DNA of 64,000 nucleotides from Catonia carolina (taxonomy: Eukaryota > Arthropoda > Insecta > Hemiptera > Achilidae). The position numbers and the translations under genes are program-made. Location: contig JAQMRL010000001.1 in NCBI GenBank assembly GCA_035578175.1, positions 429,735,545-429,799,544 on the forward strand, given 5' to 3'. Every line of letters starts with the position of its first letter. Within the stretch, counting starts at the first letter, position 1. The notes beneath the pieces are model-generated. The model was not told the DNA's origin. It saw only the letters and a program-made list of their open reading frames with translations, and ran no database searches. Shown here piece after piece: positions 34,517 to 44,392 of this stretch.

Positions 34517-37207
34517 TTATATCAATAGATCTCTACTCCATTTTCTTCGTAGGCGTCGGTGTGGTAAGTTTCGTCTTGACATTTGCTGTATTAGGGGATT
34601 GATGTGATCTGTTAATTTTCTGTTAAATTTGGAATATTTTATTTTAGCAGTTTCTGTTACAAAAGGGATTTTCAAATCGGAATGCAATGTTAAATTTGTT
34701 ACGTAATATGGGGCGTTCGTTATCATCCGAAGTATTTTTGACTGATGAGTTTGAATTTTTTGAATGTGAGTTTTCTTTGCGGTCCCAAAAATTTCAATAC
34801 CGTAATTCCATATCGGTCGTAAATAGGCTTTGTATGTTAATAATTTAAATTTTAATGATAGAGTTGATTTTCTGTTGATGAATTTTGAAAGTAATTTTGT
34901 ACGGTTATTTAGTTGCAAACGTTTTGTTTTGATATGATATCCCCAAGTCAGTCTACGGTCTAAATGGAGGCCCAGATATCGAACTTTATTTTCTTGCGGT
35001 ATCTCATTGTTATCCAGGTAAACAGTTGGACAAGTTCTTCTTCTTAAAGTAAAAGTCACTTGCACAGATTTCAGCGGGTTAACTTTCATTCTCCAGTTTT
35101 TGAGCCATGTAGATGACTCATACAAGTGATTTTGGATGTTCATCGAAGTTTCTTCTGGAGATTCACTGCTGCATAACAGAACGGTATCATCTGCGTACGC
35201 TGCTACTGTCGTGAAGTCATTTTCCGGGAAGTCAGACGTAAATATGGAGTACAAAGCAGGAGATAATATGGACCCTTGAGGAACTCCTGCTTCGATATGC
35301 CAGATATTAGAATATTCCAAACCTTGGCGCACAACAAAATATCTATCCTCTAAAAATGATCTCAGAATTCCATAATATGTATCAGAAAAAATAGATTTTA
35401 ATTTATACAAAAGCCCGGGATGCCAAACCTTATCGAACGCCGAACTAATATCCAGAAATACAGCCGATGTGTATAACTTTTGTTCTAACCCTACAGAAAT
35501 TAAATCAACCACTCTGTGCAGCTGATGAGTTGTTGAATGCTGCCTCCTGAATCCAAACTGATAATTTGGAGTTGTAGCTTCAATTATCGGCGAAAGTCGA
35601 TCTAACAAAATTCGTTCAAAAAGTTTAGACACGACTGAAAGAAGGCTAATGGGCCGGTAAGAGCTTACACAGTGAGATGGTTTTTCCGGCTTCTGAAATA
35701 AAACAATAGTTGACAATTTCCATTGTAAAGGAAAATGCGCAGTTCTGAGAATAGCATTAAATATGTTTCGTATAAAAATTATCCCTCTTTCTGGTAACTC
35801 CTTTAATATCTCTGCAGTTATCAAATCCAGACCTCGTGACTTGTGCAATGGAAGACGTTTAATAATACTCTTGACCTCGTTTAAACTCACAGGTTTAGGC
35901 GGCAACGATAGCGTAGTTGGGCACGTTACGAATTCCTGTACATCCCTGTCAAACTCAATGTCTCCTGTTTGCACATGAGGTTTAAATACGTTGCTGAGAT
36001 GTTCTCCAAATAAATCAGCTTTTTCTTGGTCAGACTTGGCCCAGGTTTGGTTCTCACGCCGAAGAGGAGTCGAAACTGGAACTTGCTTTAGAAGTCGCTT
36101 TGTTGCTCTCCATAACGAACCATCTTCTGTGTCCAGGGAATTCAAGCGGCTTTCAAAGCGGTCGAGTTTAACTGCCCAGATTTCCTTTTTAAGTCTGTTG
36201 GATAGCCGATTGACAGTAGATTTATCGTCCGGAAGTCTTGTACTATGCCATCGACGACGTGCTGCCCGTTTTTGAGTAATTAATTCCCGTATGGATCTGG
36301 GATAATGAGGTCCATTGCGTTCATTTTTTGAAACAGTTATTGCAGAATCCCATGCAGCAGATTGAATGATAGAGGTAAAATCGTCTATGGCGCATTCTAA
36401 ATCGTGAGCAGTTTTTAAAGGGACGTGAACATTTAAATTGTTATTTACAAGATTTTGAAATTTGACCCAATCCATCTTACCGGTTGGCGTTAGCGATGGT
36501 AGTTGCTGTTTATAAAGAGGAGTAGCACTTATAGTTAACAGAACCGGAGAATGGTCGGATCTAAAATCGTCTAAATTTTCAACCGCATAGTGAAGTCGAC
36601 TTATACCTCGTGTTATAAATATATCTAGTATATCAGGTAGCTTTGTGACGGCAGAAGGCCAATATGTCGGCATCCTGGGCGTTATTACTTCAAATCGATT
36701 GTAGTCAACTACATTTAGCAGTTGCCTGCCTCGTGGTGTATTGACTCTACATCCCCACTGAGTGTTCTTCGCATTATAATCACCACCTGCAATAAATGCT
36801 GGTCCCAACTCATCGAAAAAATTTTGAAACTCCTCCTCAGTTACTCGAAATCGTGGCGGACAATAAACTGATGCTACATTAAATTTTAACTGGTTTAGGT
36901 ATAAAGAAAGTACAGTTGCCTGAAGAAAATTTGTTGGAGGTTCAGTGAAAAGGAAGTCATGTTTTAAAGTCGCCTTGATGATAATTGCCGTGCCCCCTTG
37001 GCTCCGGTCGGCCGGGTGATCAGTCCGGTAAACGATGTAACCGGGAACGTAAAAACGAGAACGTGAAGTCAAGTGAGACTCCGAAATGAGGGCGATGTCT
37101 ATTCTTTTCTCATGTAGCACATATTCCAGCTCATTGAAATGTTGTGAAATACCATTAGCATTCCACAACAAGACGACAAGGGAATTAGATGTCATATTAT
37201 TTGGCAT
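34517..37207 (-). CDS. Jockey-clade ORF2: endonuclease and reverse transcriptase
   Basis: The 896-codon intact frame encodes the enzyme that nicks target DNA and primes reverse transcription of the element's RNA. Residues ~8-225 form an APE-type endonuclease: LLWNANGI, ISESHL (catalytic Glu), GGDYNAKNTQWG and SDHSPVLL (catalytic Asp-His). Residues ~470-750 form the RT: SYRPISLLSVVSKLFERIL, FGFRRQHSTTHQ, FLDISSAFDKVW (first catalytic Asp), GVPQGSILSPALY, AAYADDTVLLCS (YADD active site) and VRYLGLHLDRRLTW. The C-terminal part includes LRPIWNYGIEIFG and ends WSRDLLI. Length is close to the ~900 residues usual for jockey ORF2. The start overlaps the end of ORF1, so translation probably depends on termination-reinitiation. 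I see no inactivating change. Confidence 0.95.
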   Translation of the reverse strand: MPNNMTSNSLVVLLWNANGISQHFNELEYVLHEKRIDIALISESHLTSRSRFYVPGYIVYRTDHPADRSQGGTAIIIKATLKHDFLFTEPPTNFLQATVLSLYLNQLKFNVASVYCPPRFRVTEEEFQNFFDELGPAFIAGGDYNAKNTQWGCRVNTPRGRQLLNVVDYNRFEVITPRMPTYWPSAVTKLPDILDIFITRGISRLHYAVENLDDFRSDHSPVLLTISATPLYKQQLPSLTPTGKMDWVKFQNLVNNNLNVHVPLKTAHDLECAIDDFTSIIQSAAWDSAITVSKNERNGPHYPRSIRELITQKRAARRRWHSTRLPDDKSTVNRLSNRLKKEIWAVKLDRFESRLNSLDTEDGSLWRATKRLLKQVPVSTPLRRENQTWAKSDQEKADLFGEHLSNVFKPHVQTGDIEFDRDVQEFVTCPTTLSLPPKPVSLNEVKSIIKRLPLHKSRGLDLITAEILKELPERGIIFIRNIFNAILRTAHFPLQWKLSTIVLFQKPEKPSHCVSSYRPISLLSVVSKLFERILLDRLSPIIEATTPNYQFGFRRQHSTTHQLHRVVDLISVGLEQKLYTSAVFLDISSAFDKVWHPGLLYKLKSIFSDTYYGILRSFLEDRYFVVRQGLEYSNIWHIEAGVPQGSILSPALYSIFTSDFPENDFTTVAAYADDTVLLCSSESPEETSMNIQNHLYESSTWLKNWRMKVNPLKSVQVTFTLRRRTCPTVYLDNNEIPQENKVRYLGLHLDRRLTWGYHIKTKRLQLNNRTKLLSKFINRKSTLSLKFKLLTYKAYLRPIWNYGIEIFGTAKKTHIQKIQTHQSKILRMITNAPYYVTNLTLHSDLKIPFVTETAKIKYSKFNRKLTDHINPLIQQMSRRNLPHRRLRRKWSRDLLI

Positions 37208-37740
37208 TATTTTTAGACATTAAGGCTTGTATAAGTTGAGTCATTAATGAAATCATTGGAAACAATAGAGTTTTCATTTCCGACAAAAAAGTATTAATTT
37301 GACTTGACGGCCCCAACGCAGCATTATATTCCGCAATTTGGGCAGATGAAAATATGGAAGGTGAATGTACCTGTAATAATGGAGTTTGTCCTGCTTGAAT
37401 TTTATTTCCGGTGGATTTTGAAGGCAACGGTGGAAAAGATGAAGAATTAATGTCAGGTACTGGGTGCCTTTGATTTTTTGAATTTTCACTTGTTTTATGA
37501 AGGGGTGCCCGGCGTTTCTGGATTTCCTTGTATATAGCACACCCTTTGTAGTTAGCCGGGTGAGACTGGGAACAGAGCGCACACGTGGCTGGCGTATCGC
37601 GTGGTTTGGTACAACTGGAAGACTCATGATCCCCTGCACAACGCACGCATTTAGGAGCGTGATTACAATAACGTCTTGTATGTGAATATTGTTGGCACCT
37701 TAGACATTGAACTATATGGCGTTTCGGACGCGGCGGCTCA
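37197..37740 (-). pseudogene. Jockey-clade ORF1, 3' part with zinc knuckles
   Basis: This frame continues ORF1 after a -1 shift at a six-base homopolymer. It holds three CCHC zinc knuckles in a row: CLRCQQYSHTRRYC (CX2CX4HX4C), CVRCAGDHESSSC and CALCSQSHPANYKGC. Such knuckles bind the element RNA in jockey ORF1 proteins. A basic, Ser/Pro-rich linker and a C-terminal tail ending MSKNNAK follow. The first knuckle lies upstream of the first ATG of this frame (37646), so the part is not an independent gene. The last 11 bases overlap ORF2. Confidence 0.85.
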
Positions 37741-37744
37741 ACTT

Positions 37745-38503
37745 TTATTTTAGAAAAAATAAAGACGTTACATCAAATATTTGTTGATTATTTTCTGCCT
37801 TCTCTAGGTCTACAAACAACAGCGGCAAATACTGTTTTGTGCGATGGGACATAACATTCGATACACTGCGTACTGTATGACCTTTCTCCTTCAGTTCTGA
37901 AATTATCAGGCTATGATCCATCGACTGGTGCAACCCACGTATGACTACACTGAATGGTTTATCTTCAGAAAGCTGATAGCAGTGAAAGTCAGCATTATTT
38001 TCTCTCAAATATTTGACACACTTTCTGTAATCATCACCATTGGAAAGGTAAATAGTGATACCTTGAGTTGTCGAAGAACATTTAAAACTGTCTCCGACTA
38101 ACTGTTTTAAAATGTTGCATAACGGAACGTAATTTACGTTTGACTTTAAGAAAATCGGCGGGGGCCGTTGAATGTTCAACTTAGTTTTATCGCTTTCTGA
38201 GTTGTCGTTCGAAATATCAGAAAGTAAGGAATATTTATTACTGACAGGAGTTTTGTTTTCATATAAAATTGAATTTTTCGACCGTGGATCATTCGGATGT
38301 ATTTTTTTAATAGCATTTTCATCAATAGAAACGTCAGTAATTCTACGTTTGTTTATTACTTGCCTCCATTCCGTGTTATTGGAGCCGTAATTATCTGAAT
38401 TACTATTTTTGGTTACGTTATCCAAACTCAAACTAGTTTGGATAGTTTGGACAGTCTCCATAGTAGGACACGGGCCGTAACCAACGTTGTTACTCGGTTG
38501 CAT
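37745..38503 (-). pseudogene. Jockey-clade ORF1, 5' part (PRE_C2HC region)
   Basis: The 252-codon frame starts MQPSNNVGYG. A low-complexity polar region (residues 1-125) precedes an RNA-binding-like part (YVPLCNILKQL) and the region known as PRE_C2HC, about residues 183-242, including PFSVVIRGLHQSMDHSLIIS and RTKQYLPLLFVDLEKAEN. It runs into a stop (LFFLK*) just past an A6 run on the plus strand (37754-37759). The -1 frame there continues smoothly as FSKIKVEPPRPKRH into the zinc knuckles, so one indel, or less likely a programmed shift, splits ORF1. Confidence 0.88.
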
Positions 38504-38925
38504 AGCAACCTAACCTTAAACGAACAACTTTATGGTGTTCGTTGTAATTTTCTTGGAACAGTTTTCAATACAAAGTAAATTAATTCTGAAAAACACTTAC
38601 AATGAAACTGAAGACCAGACGATATTATTTTTACAAAAATGTTCAATAATTCAGTACATTTAACATAAAAAATGACCAGCACAAAAACACAACAAACATC
38701 AGCTGTAGTAATTTTCAGGAAAAAACGTTATCAAAAGTGAAATTAAATACATGAAAAATTATTTCGCAGAAGTAAAAAAATTTGGGGGGGGTCAAGTCTC
38801 AATAGCCCCCCCCCAAATTTGGCTTCTAGATCCGCCCTTGCAAGGTATACATAGGTTAAGGGTACTTCGTCTACACAAATACCCAAAAAACAGCGCACGA
38901 CTTACGATACTAATTTCTCGTACTA

Positions 38926-39561
38926 ATACTCTTGCTCTACGTGTACACACAGTTCCGCATAAAGCAGTCGTGTCAAACTCAATTTTGCAGAGGGCCATAT
39001 ATTAAATTTAGAATGTGTAGGCGGGCCAGATTCAAAAAAAAATGTACTGAATTATTAAAACATTTTATTTATTTAATTAGGCCTATATAGTATATAATAT
39101 CCGGTTGTTAAAAATCATATCAAAGTTATAAAAGATGGTAATTATTTTGAGCTCGAGGATCCATATGCCTGACTTCTCTTGTTTTTGACAAGCTCATTGA
39201 TGTCAGGTAGAGATGGCGTTACTGTCTATCTCTCTCGCTTGTCCTAGGCACGCGCTGCCCTTAAAATTACTTATAAATGTAGTGTGCGCATTTTAAAACT
39301 TCCGTAGAGGAATCGAGTGAAGTTTAAAAACTCTAAAAACATGATTCTTCTTTCTGTGACACATTGCGATCGCGGGCCGTATTGATACAGCCCGGGGGCC
39401 GGATGCGGCCCGCGGGCCGTATCTTTGACATGACTGGCATAAAGTATATCCATAAGCTATTCTTTCAACAAGGTCTACAAATTTTAATGTACGCAAATGC
39501 CTACAACCTTATTACAATGGACAATCTTACAAACAATTATTTCATTTTAAAATATGTATTT
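38926..39561. repeat. Host module, copy 2, interrupted by hAT
   Basis: This matches 32924-33078 in two blocks, 38926-38956 and 39437-39561, separated by the 472-bp hAT element. The left continuation is itself cut by the larger hAT element at 33868-38840. Mentally removing both insertions restores a continuous minus-strand frame of about 109 codons, from 39496 to 33706, without a stop at either joint. Confidence 0.65.
38965..39436. mobile_element. Non-autonomous hAT element, 472 bp
   Basis: The ends are CAGTCGTGTCAAACTC and, inverted, CAGTCATGTCAAAGAT. A perfect 8-bp duplication GCATAAAG flanks it (38957-38964 and 39437-39444). The GGGCC/CGGCCCGCGGGCC-rich sub-terminal regions are typical of a widespread hAT MITE type. 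There is no transposase gene. Confidence 0.9.
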
Positions 39562-40465
39562 ACCACGAAAGATATCCACCAAAGAAGCCGGAAGAAATAC
39601 ATATAGTGTAGATGAATCATGTGTTCGAAATTGAACAAAAAATAAATAAATATTTCTAAATTCTAATTAAGTAGTAAGTGTACTTTTTTTGTACAGTAAT
39701 TTGTTTTCTTACAAAAGAAAATATTTTTAAAAACATACAAGTGGTACTGAACTTGAAATTTGTTTTCCTAGTTTTGATCGTAAGTTTTCCGATGCGGATG
39801 AAATTCGGGTGCGGCTTGTTTTCGGAATAATACGGTATATGAAAATCGTATCTACTTTTTCTATTGGAATAAAAAAAACTTGAAAAATGTATCCAGCACA
39901 ATAAATAAAACATTAAAGTAAATAAATTAAATAAACAACTCTTTCGTAACTTACAAGAGAGTTTATTTAAAAAAAAAACAAATATAAGTAAAAGATTTTC
40001 TTTATAAAGATATAAAAAGTAATATAAAAGTATATAAATAACCTTGGAATAGTTATATGTTTAGCAGCAAAACAATCTATATCACATTCCTTTCTATATA
40101 AAAAATAATAAATAAAAATTTAAAAAATCTCCTGAAGGATTGCATAAGAAAAATGATACCCGGTAAAATAATTACTAATAAATATGCAAATAAGATAAAT
40201 GAATGAAATTTTGCAACATATAAGAAACAAATGAACTTGGTACATCAATACAGTAGTGTTGATATTGAAGATACTCATTCACATACCATTCTTGGCACAA
40301 CTTTTTTATTTATCATATTTTTTATAATCAATAATGGCCTTCATTTTACATTCCATCGTTATAATAACTCGATCATTATAAATTTTTACGCGTACACATA
40401 TCGTTAGGGGTGGGAAGGGGAGATTATATAAAGTTACATGAAAAGTTGGCAACTTATTCCAAAAT
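39562..40465. other. No gene recognised
   Basis: AT-rich. Bases 40366-40465 are a diverged direct repeat of 41964-42060 and flank the inverted-repeat element on its left. Confidence 0.5.
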
Positions 40466-40732
40466 ACAAGGTGTGTAAAAAGTTTGAGAACAAATTGAAT
40501 AACACGACTTTAAAATTACTAATCTAAAGTTAGTTTAAATTTTTTACAACCATCCAATAATTTAAAAAAAAATCGGTAAATTCTATAAAAATTACAAAAA
40601 CTAGAATAAATTAGATGAAAAATACCAATGTGAGATACAAGAAAGGTTTTCCTCCAACGAAAACATTTCTAAAGAAAGGTTAAACTACGTAAGAAACCAT
40701 GATAATGCAGTGAAAATAGTACATATATAATA

Positions 40733-40875
40733 CTTTTTTTTGGTTTAACGTTCGACTGTTCTGCAATTACTGCTAATGCAGACGGTGAAGGATGAAATGA
40801 TTTTTTTGTAACGTATGAAAATATGCCGTGCCTGAATGGGATTCGAACCCAAGACCGCATGATGAATGGCGAGCT
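40733..40875 (-). mobile_element. SINE-1 (head A), 5'-truncated
   Basis: The T run, tail CTGCAATTACTGCTAATGCA, spacer GTAACGTATGAAAATATGCC, head GGATTCGAACCC and CGCATGATGAATGGCGAGC are present. The first part of the tRNA-like head is missing. Confidence 0.85.
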
Positions 40876-41211
40876 CACATACAGAATACAATAGTAATTT
40901 CATGACTGACAACAATCTTTTGAGTTTGAAAACAATCTCAATATTAGTGTTTATGTGTAGTACTTGGCCAAGTTAAAATTGTTAAAGAAAACTATGGACT
41001 AACTTATAACCATAATGAATCTAGTTAATTAACTGTCAGATGGTCACATTACACAATCATTTACAGTCATTTCGAAATAGCATGATAGTAAGTCTCTGAA
41101 TGGTGGTAACTTTCCAAAATGTTAGCAAATATTTTCATAATGGCAGCAAAAATTAAGAAAAGTCACTGCAAAAACAACCAATGTCAACATTGGTTCTTAT
41201 TGCTAACAAAC

Positions 41212-41694
41212 TTCATTTAATTGCAATAATAACCAATTATGACTTTGGTTGTTCATTTAATTGCAATAATAACCAATTATGACTTTGGTTGTTCATTTAC
41301 TTGCAATAATAACCAATTATGACTTTGGTTGTTCATTTAATTGCAATAATAACCAATTATGACTTTGGTTGTTCATTTACTTGCAATAATAACCAATTAT
41401 GACTTTGGTTGTTAATTTACTTACAATAATAACCAATTATGACTTTGGTTGTTCATTTAATTGCAATTATAACCAATTATGACTTTGGTTGTTCATTTAA
41501 TTTCAATAATAACCAATTATGACTTTGGTTGTTCATTTAATTGCAATAATAACCAATTATGACTTTGGTTGTTCATTTACTTGCAATAATAACCAATTAT
41601 GACTTTGGGTGTTCATTTAATTGCAATAATAACCAATTATAACTTTGGTTGTTCATTTAATTGCAATAATAACCAATTATGACTTTGGTTGTTC
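41212..41694. repeat. Minisatellite, 40-bp unit, 12 copies
   Basis: The unit holds TTGCAATAATAACCAATTAT followed by GACTTTGGTTGTTCATTTAA. Eleven full units and a partial one follow with exact 40-bp spacing and few substitutions. The commonest is A/C at the last base of the TTTAA/TTTAC junction. Each unit has a short dyad AACCAA...TTGGTT. The flank at 41177-41194 holds a related perfect dyad ACCAATGTCAACATTGGT, a possible ancestor of the unit. This is not CRISPR: there are no variable spacers and the host is eukaryotic. Confidence 0.97.
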
Positions 41695-41965
41695 TTACAT
41701 GAAGAAATTATGGAATATCCGAGAACCAATGTTGTGTTTGGTTGTCTTTGCAATAATATTTTGCACGCAGCTGACTGACATTGGTAATAAATAAATGCAA
41801 TATCTCAAGAAATATACCTAATGGGCATTAATTGTTCTTGCAATATAAAGTACAAAAAAATTACGTTGATAACGTGTTTAACTCATTTTTGTAAAAGAAT
41901 GACATTGATTGTTCTTGTTCTAAGGTATAGATTTAATAGTTCTCAGACTTTTTGAACAATGTGTA

Positions 41966-42590
41966 AATGATCGTTTATTATAAAGTTATTGCGCGTACAA
42001 TGTATGGGTAAAGTTTATATAATATATCTTTTAAGAAAAAGTTGGCAACTTATTTAAAAAATATTTAACTGACGTATATTGGACTCGCATAAAATGTTTA
42101 TTGTATACTTATAAACATGCTGTTGATGTTGTCTTTGCGTTTATTTATGTAGGGAGTTCATCAAACTAAACGAACGCGACATGTGGTTTGCTTTAAGCGT
42201 TTGACTAAGATTCCTACACGAACTTATAATTTGTGCAAGAAAAGTAGAAGCTGTTACTGTGATGTTATTTTATGTTTTATCAAGATGACCAGTCAAGGTT
42301 TTTAAAATAATATTACCCTAATATTACAATGTGTAAAAAGCTACCGGATTTAAGTCGGTATAAGATTATTTAAACTACTTTTACATTGTATGTATTTCCC
42401 TTACACAATTTACATTAACGCAGGTTCACCATACCCATAATTAATTTTTCTGACATTCATTTTATCTCCAATCAGTTGTAGAACTTTTAAGAAATTATTG
42501 TTATAAATAGATTAAAAAAAACTGTGACCACCTACTGGTAAATGTTTTGCAGTTAAAATAAATTTTTAAATACAAATACCAATTTTACTT
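41966..42590. other. No gene recognised
   Basis: It begins with the right-hand direct repeat (to about 42060) and is otherwise AT-rich without features. Confidence 0.45.
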
Positions 42591-42705
42591 CAGAATTCTT
42601 AGGCAGCGTAATGGGGGCCTGAAAACGTGTATATCCGGTGAAAACTCGATTTCAAAAAATCTACAAGAATAATAATACTTTATTTCCCTGTATATTCATA
42701 TAGGG

Positions 42706-42706
<1 letters not shown>

Positions 42707-42751
<45 letters not shown>
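42707..42751. repeat. GA microsatellite at the R terminus
   Basis: A pure GA run of about 22 units starts exactly in the GGCAAGAGA end motif of the R repeat. Confidence 0.95.
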
Positions 42752-42753
<2 letters not shown>

Positions 42754-43359
42754 ATTACGGTAATTAACAACTTAATTTTCTTTTAATATATAATTTTCCA
42801 AAAACCATTATTTGCAAATTAATTTAGTTTCAATTCTCGGCTAGAATCTGAAAATTGCAACAAGTTAAAAGCTTATTTTTTATTCTCAACAGAATAGGGT
42901 AAACACCATGTCCGATTAAATTATTGGGAAGGCTGTGCTCTCGGAAATTACTTTTTTTAAAGATTGCGGCCTTATACATTCATAGGAAACGTGTAGACCT
43001 ATAGGAATAGAATTCAAGTTGTAGAAATTTTTTTAAAAATCTACATTTCACGCATGTTTTTCTACGACGCTTAATTTAGCGTCAATTAGTGATTTTCTGT
43101 ATTTTGCTCATTAAAATTTGCAAGAAAATGATATTTTTTTAAGATTGTGGCCTTAGTATGCATTTAACAACAAAAGTGTACAGCTAAAATTAAAGTTATA
43201 GGAAATAAAAATACCAATAACTTTTATATCAAGCACATTTTTTACAGGGCTTAGTTAAGCGTCAATTAGTGATTTTTCGCATTTTTAAGTCGAACAGAGG
43301 TTGATTTTCATTTTGCGTCATTCACTCATGATTAAAATTAGTTTATGTATTCCATTATT

Positions 43360-43538
43360 AAATTTTTTTTTTGCTTTACGCTTGACTGTTTTGCAATTTC
43401 TGCTAATGCAGACGGTGGAGAATGATGATATATATGAAAATGAGTGATGAAAAAATGCCAGACCTGACCGGGAATCGAACCCTGGACCCCGGCGTAGAAG
43501 CCAGTTGCGCTAACCACTACGCCAACGGGCCGGTCTCA
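43360..43538 (-). mobile_element. SINE-1 (head B), complete copy
   Basis: Best reference for head B. On the minus strand: CCGTTGGCGTAGTGGTTAGC (A box), GCAACTGGCTTCTACGCCGG, GGTTCGATTCCCGG (B box), a spacer with TCATCACTCATTTTCAT, and the tail CCGTCTGCATTAGCAG ending in a poly(A). A 12-bp duplication with one mismatch (TATTCCATTATT at 43348-43359, TATTCCATTGTT at 43539-43550) flanks it and lies within R-family sequence. Confidence 0.9.
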
Positions 43539-43620
43539 TATTCCATTGTTTATTCATAATTAAACATAGGTTATATTGTTAAATAATTACATTGGTATGA
43601 GATAGTCGTGCGAGTGTTTC

Positions 43621-44355
43621 ACATCATATTTATACATTTCCATAATCCACCGTAGTATCCCTAATCAACATGCAGTTGATGCAACTTGATAAAACAAAAT
43701 TCCTATGGGTAAGTCTTAAAACTCTTCAACGTTACTAAAATTAATAGACTTTCAAAAAAAGTCATAAATCTAAACAAACGGTTGGATCATTACTTAAAAA
43801 TTTCATAATAAAAGACTTTAATAAGACGGCTTAAGTCTGAAATGTATACCTTTTTAATTTAACATTGTTTAATTTTTTTCATATAGGAACGATTAATCAA
43901 CATGTAGTAAGAAACACGTTAGAGTATTGATAAAAATTAATCAACAATTTGAAAACCTGTTAAAAGAAACGACAATTATCAATCTTTTGGCATTTTTAGT
44001 AATAAATAATATATAGAAAAAAAATATATGACATGGATGCTTTTGTTATGTTAATGATAAATTAAATAACATTAGAGGTGTGTTCAGGTATAAGACAGGT
44101 GTGTTATGGTTTAACAGGTTAATACGACATATAAAAAAAACAAGTAAAATATTATCAGTGAGTTAGTACAATAATATACTAAACCAGGAAAAAAGTAGTG
44201 CTAGATAAATAAAACTTACACAATTTCAACAGTAATACGGTATAAGAAATGTTATTATATAAATCTTGTTCAAACATTTTGCACTTAATATTAAATTAGT
44301 TATCATATGAGGTATTTAAATAGTTATCATAATATGCTCTCGTTTCAACTTTAAT
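43621..44355. other. No gene recognised
   Basis: AT-rich, no supported feature. Confidence 0.45.
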
Positions 44356-44356
44356 C

Positions 44357-44392
44357 ATATTTTTACTTTCTCTTGCCCTATATGAATAAACT
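44357..44392 (+). repeat. R-family left-end fragment
   Basis: TTTTACTTTCTCTTGCCC and TATATGAATAAA match the start of R. A short right-end-like motif (GGGAAGAGAAAGTCTGAGTG) occurs at 45412. The sequence between is unlike other R copies. Confidence 0.55.

Larger units (their letters stand above)
34321..38732 (-). mobile_element. Jockey-clade LINE, near full length (4.4 kb)
   Basis: The element lies on the minus strand between direct repeats AAAAGTGAAA (34311-34320 and 38733-38742). Its 3' poly(A) appears as a T run at 34321-34334. The order is 5' UTR of about 230 bases, ORF1 (38503 to 37197, one frameshift), ORF2 (37207-34517) overlapping the ORF1 end by 11 bases in another frame, and a ~180-base 3' UTR. 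Two ORFs, zinc knuckles in ORF1, EN plus RT in ORF2 and a short poly(A) are the jockey-clade layout. The intact ORF2 points to a recent insertion. Confidence 0.9.
33868..38840. mobile_element. Non-autonomous hAT element containing a jockey LINE
   Basis: The left end reads CAGAGGCGGATCTAG and the right end, inverted, CAAGGGCGGATCTAG. Both have G/C homopolymer tracts just inside. A perfect 8-bp duplication CAAGGTAT flanks the element (33860-33867 and 38841-38848), the length produced by hAT transposases. Without the LINE insertion (34321-38732) the element is only about 0.55 kb and has no transposase, so it must be mobilised in trans. Confidence 0.85.
40467..41963. mobile_element. TA-flanked inverted-repeat element carrying a minisatellite
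   Basis: The left end CAAGGTGTGTAAAAAGTTTG faces a right end that reads CACATTGTTCAAAAAGTCTG when inverted. GAGAAC follows in both, and both ends are bordered by TA. This fits a Tc1/mariner-type MITE. It has no transposase, contains SINE-1 (40733-40875) and holds a 40-bp tandem array in its centre. Flanks of about 95 bp on the two sides are diverged direct repeats sharing CGCGTAC and AAGTTGGCAACTTATT. Confidence 0.5.
42606..43620. repeat. R-family repeat, rearranged copy
   Basis: Bases 42606-42708 match the left end of R on the minus strand (CCTGAAAACGTGTATATCCG, TATTCATATAGGGCAAGAGA). From about 42880 the middle and right end of R continue on the plus strand (AACAGAATAGGGTAAACACC, CTTAATTTAGCGTCAATTAG, CATTCACTCATGATTAAAAT), ending at GTGCGAGTGTTTCACATC. 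So part of the repeat is inverted. SINE-1 (43360-43538) interrupts the right end. Confidence 0.7.

Noticed and set aside
37274..37639. 121-codon minus-strand frame overlapping ORF1
   Set aside because: It is a shifted reading of the zinc-knuckle part of jockey ORF1. The overlapping frame with CCHC motifs is the real one.
41212..41694. CRISPR array
   Set aside because: The 40-bp units follow each other without variable spacers, there are no cas genes, and the DNA is eukaryotic. It is a minisatellite.
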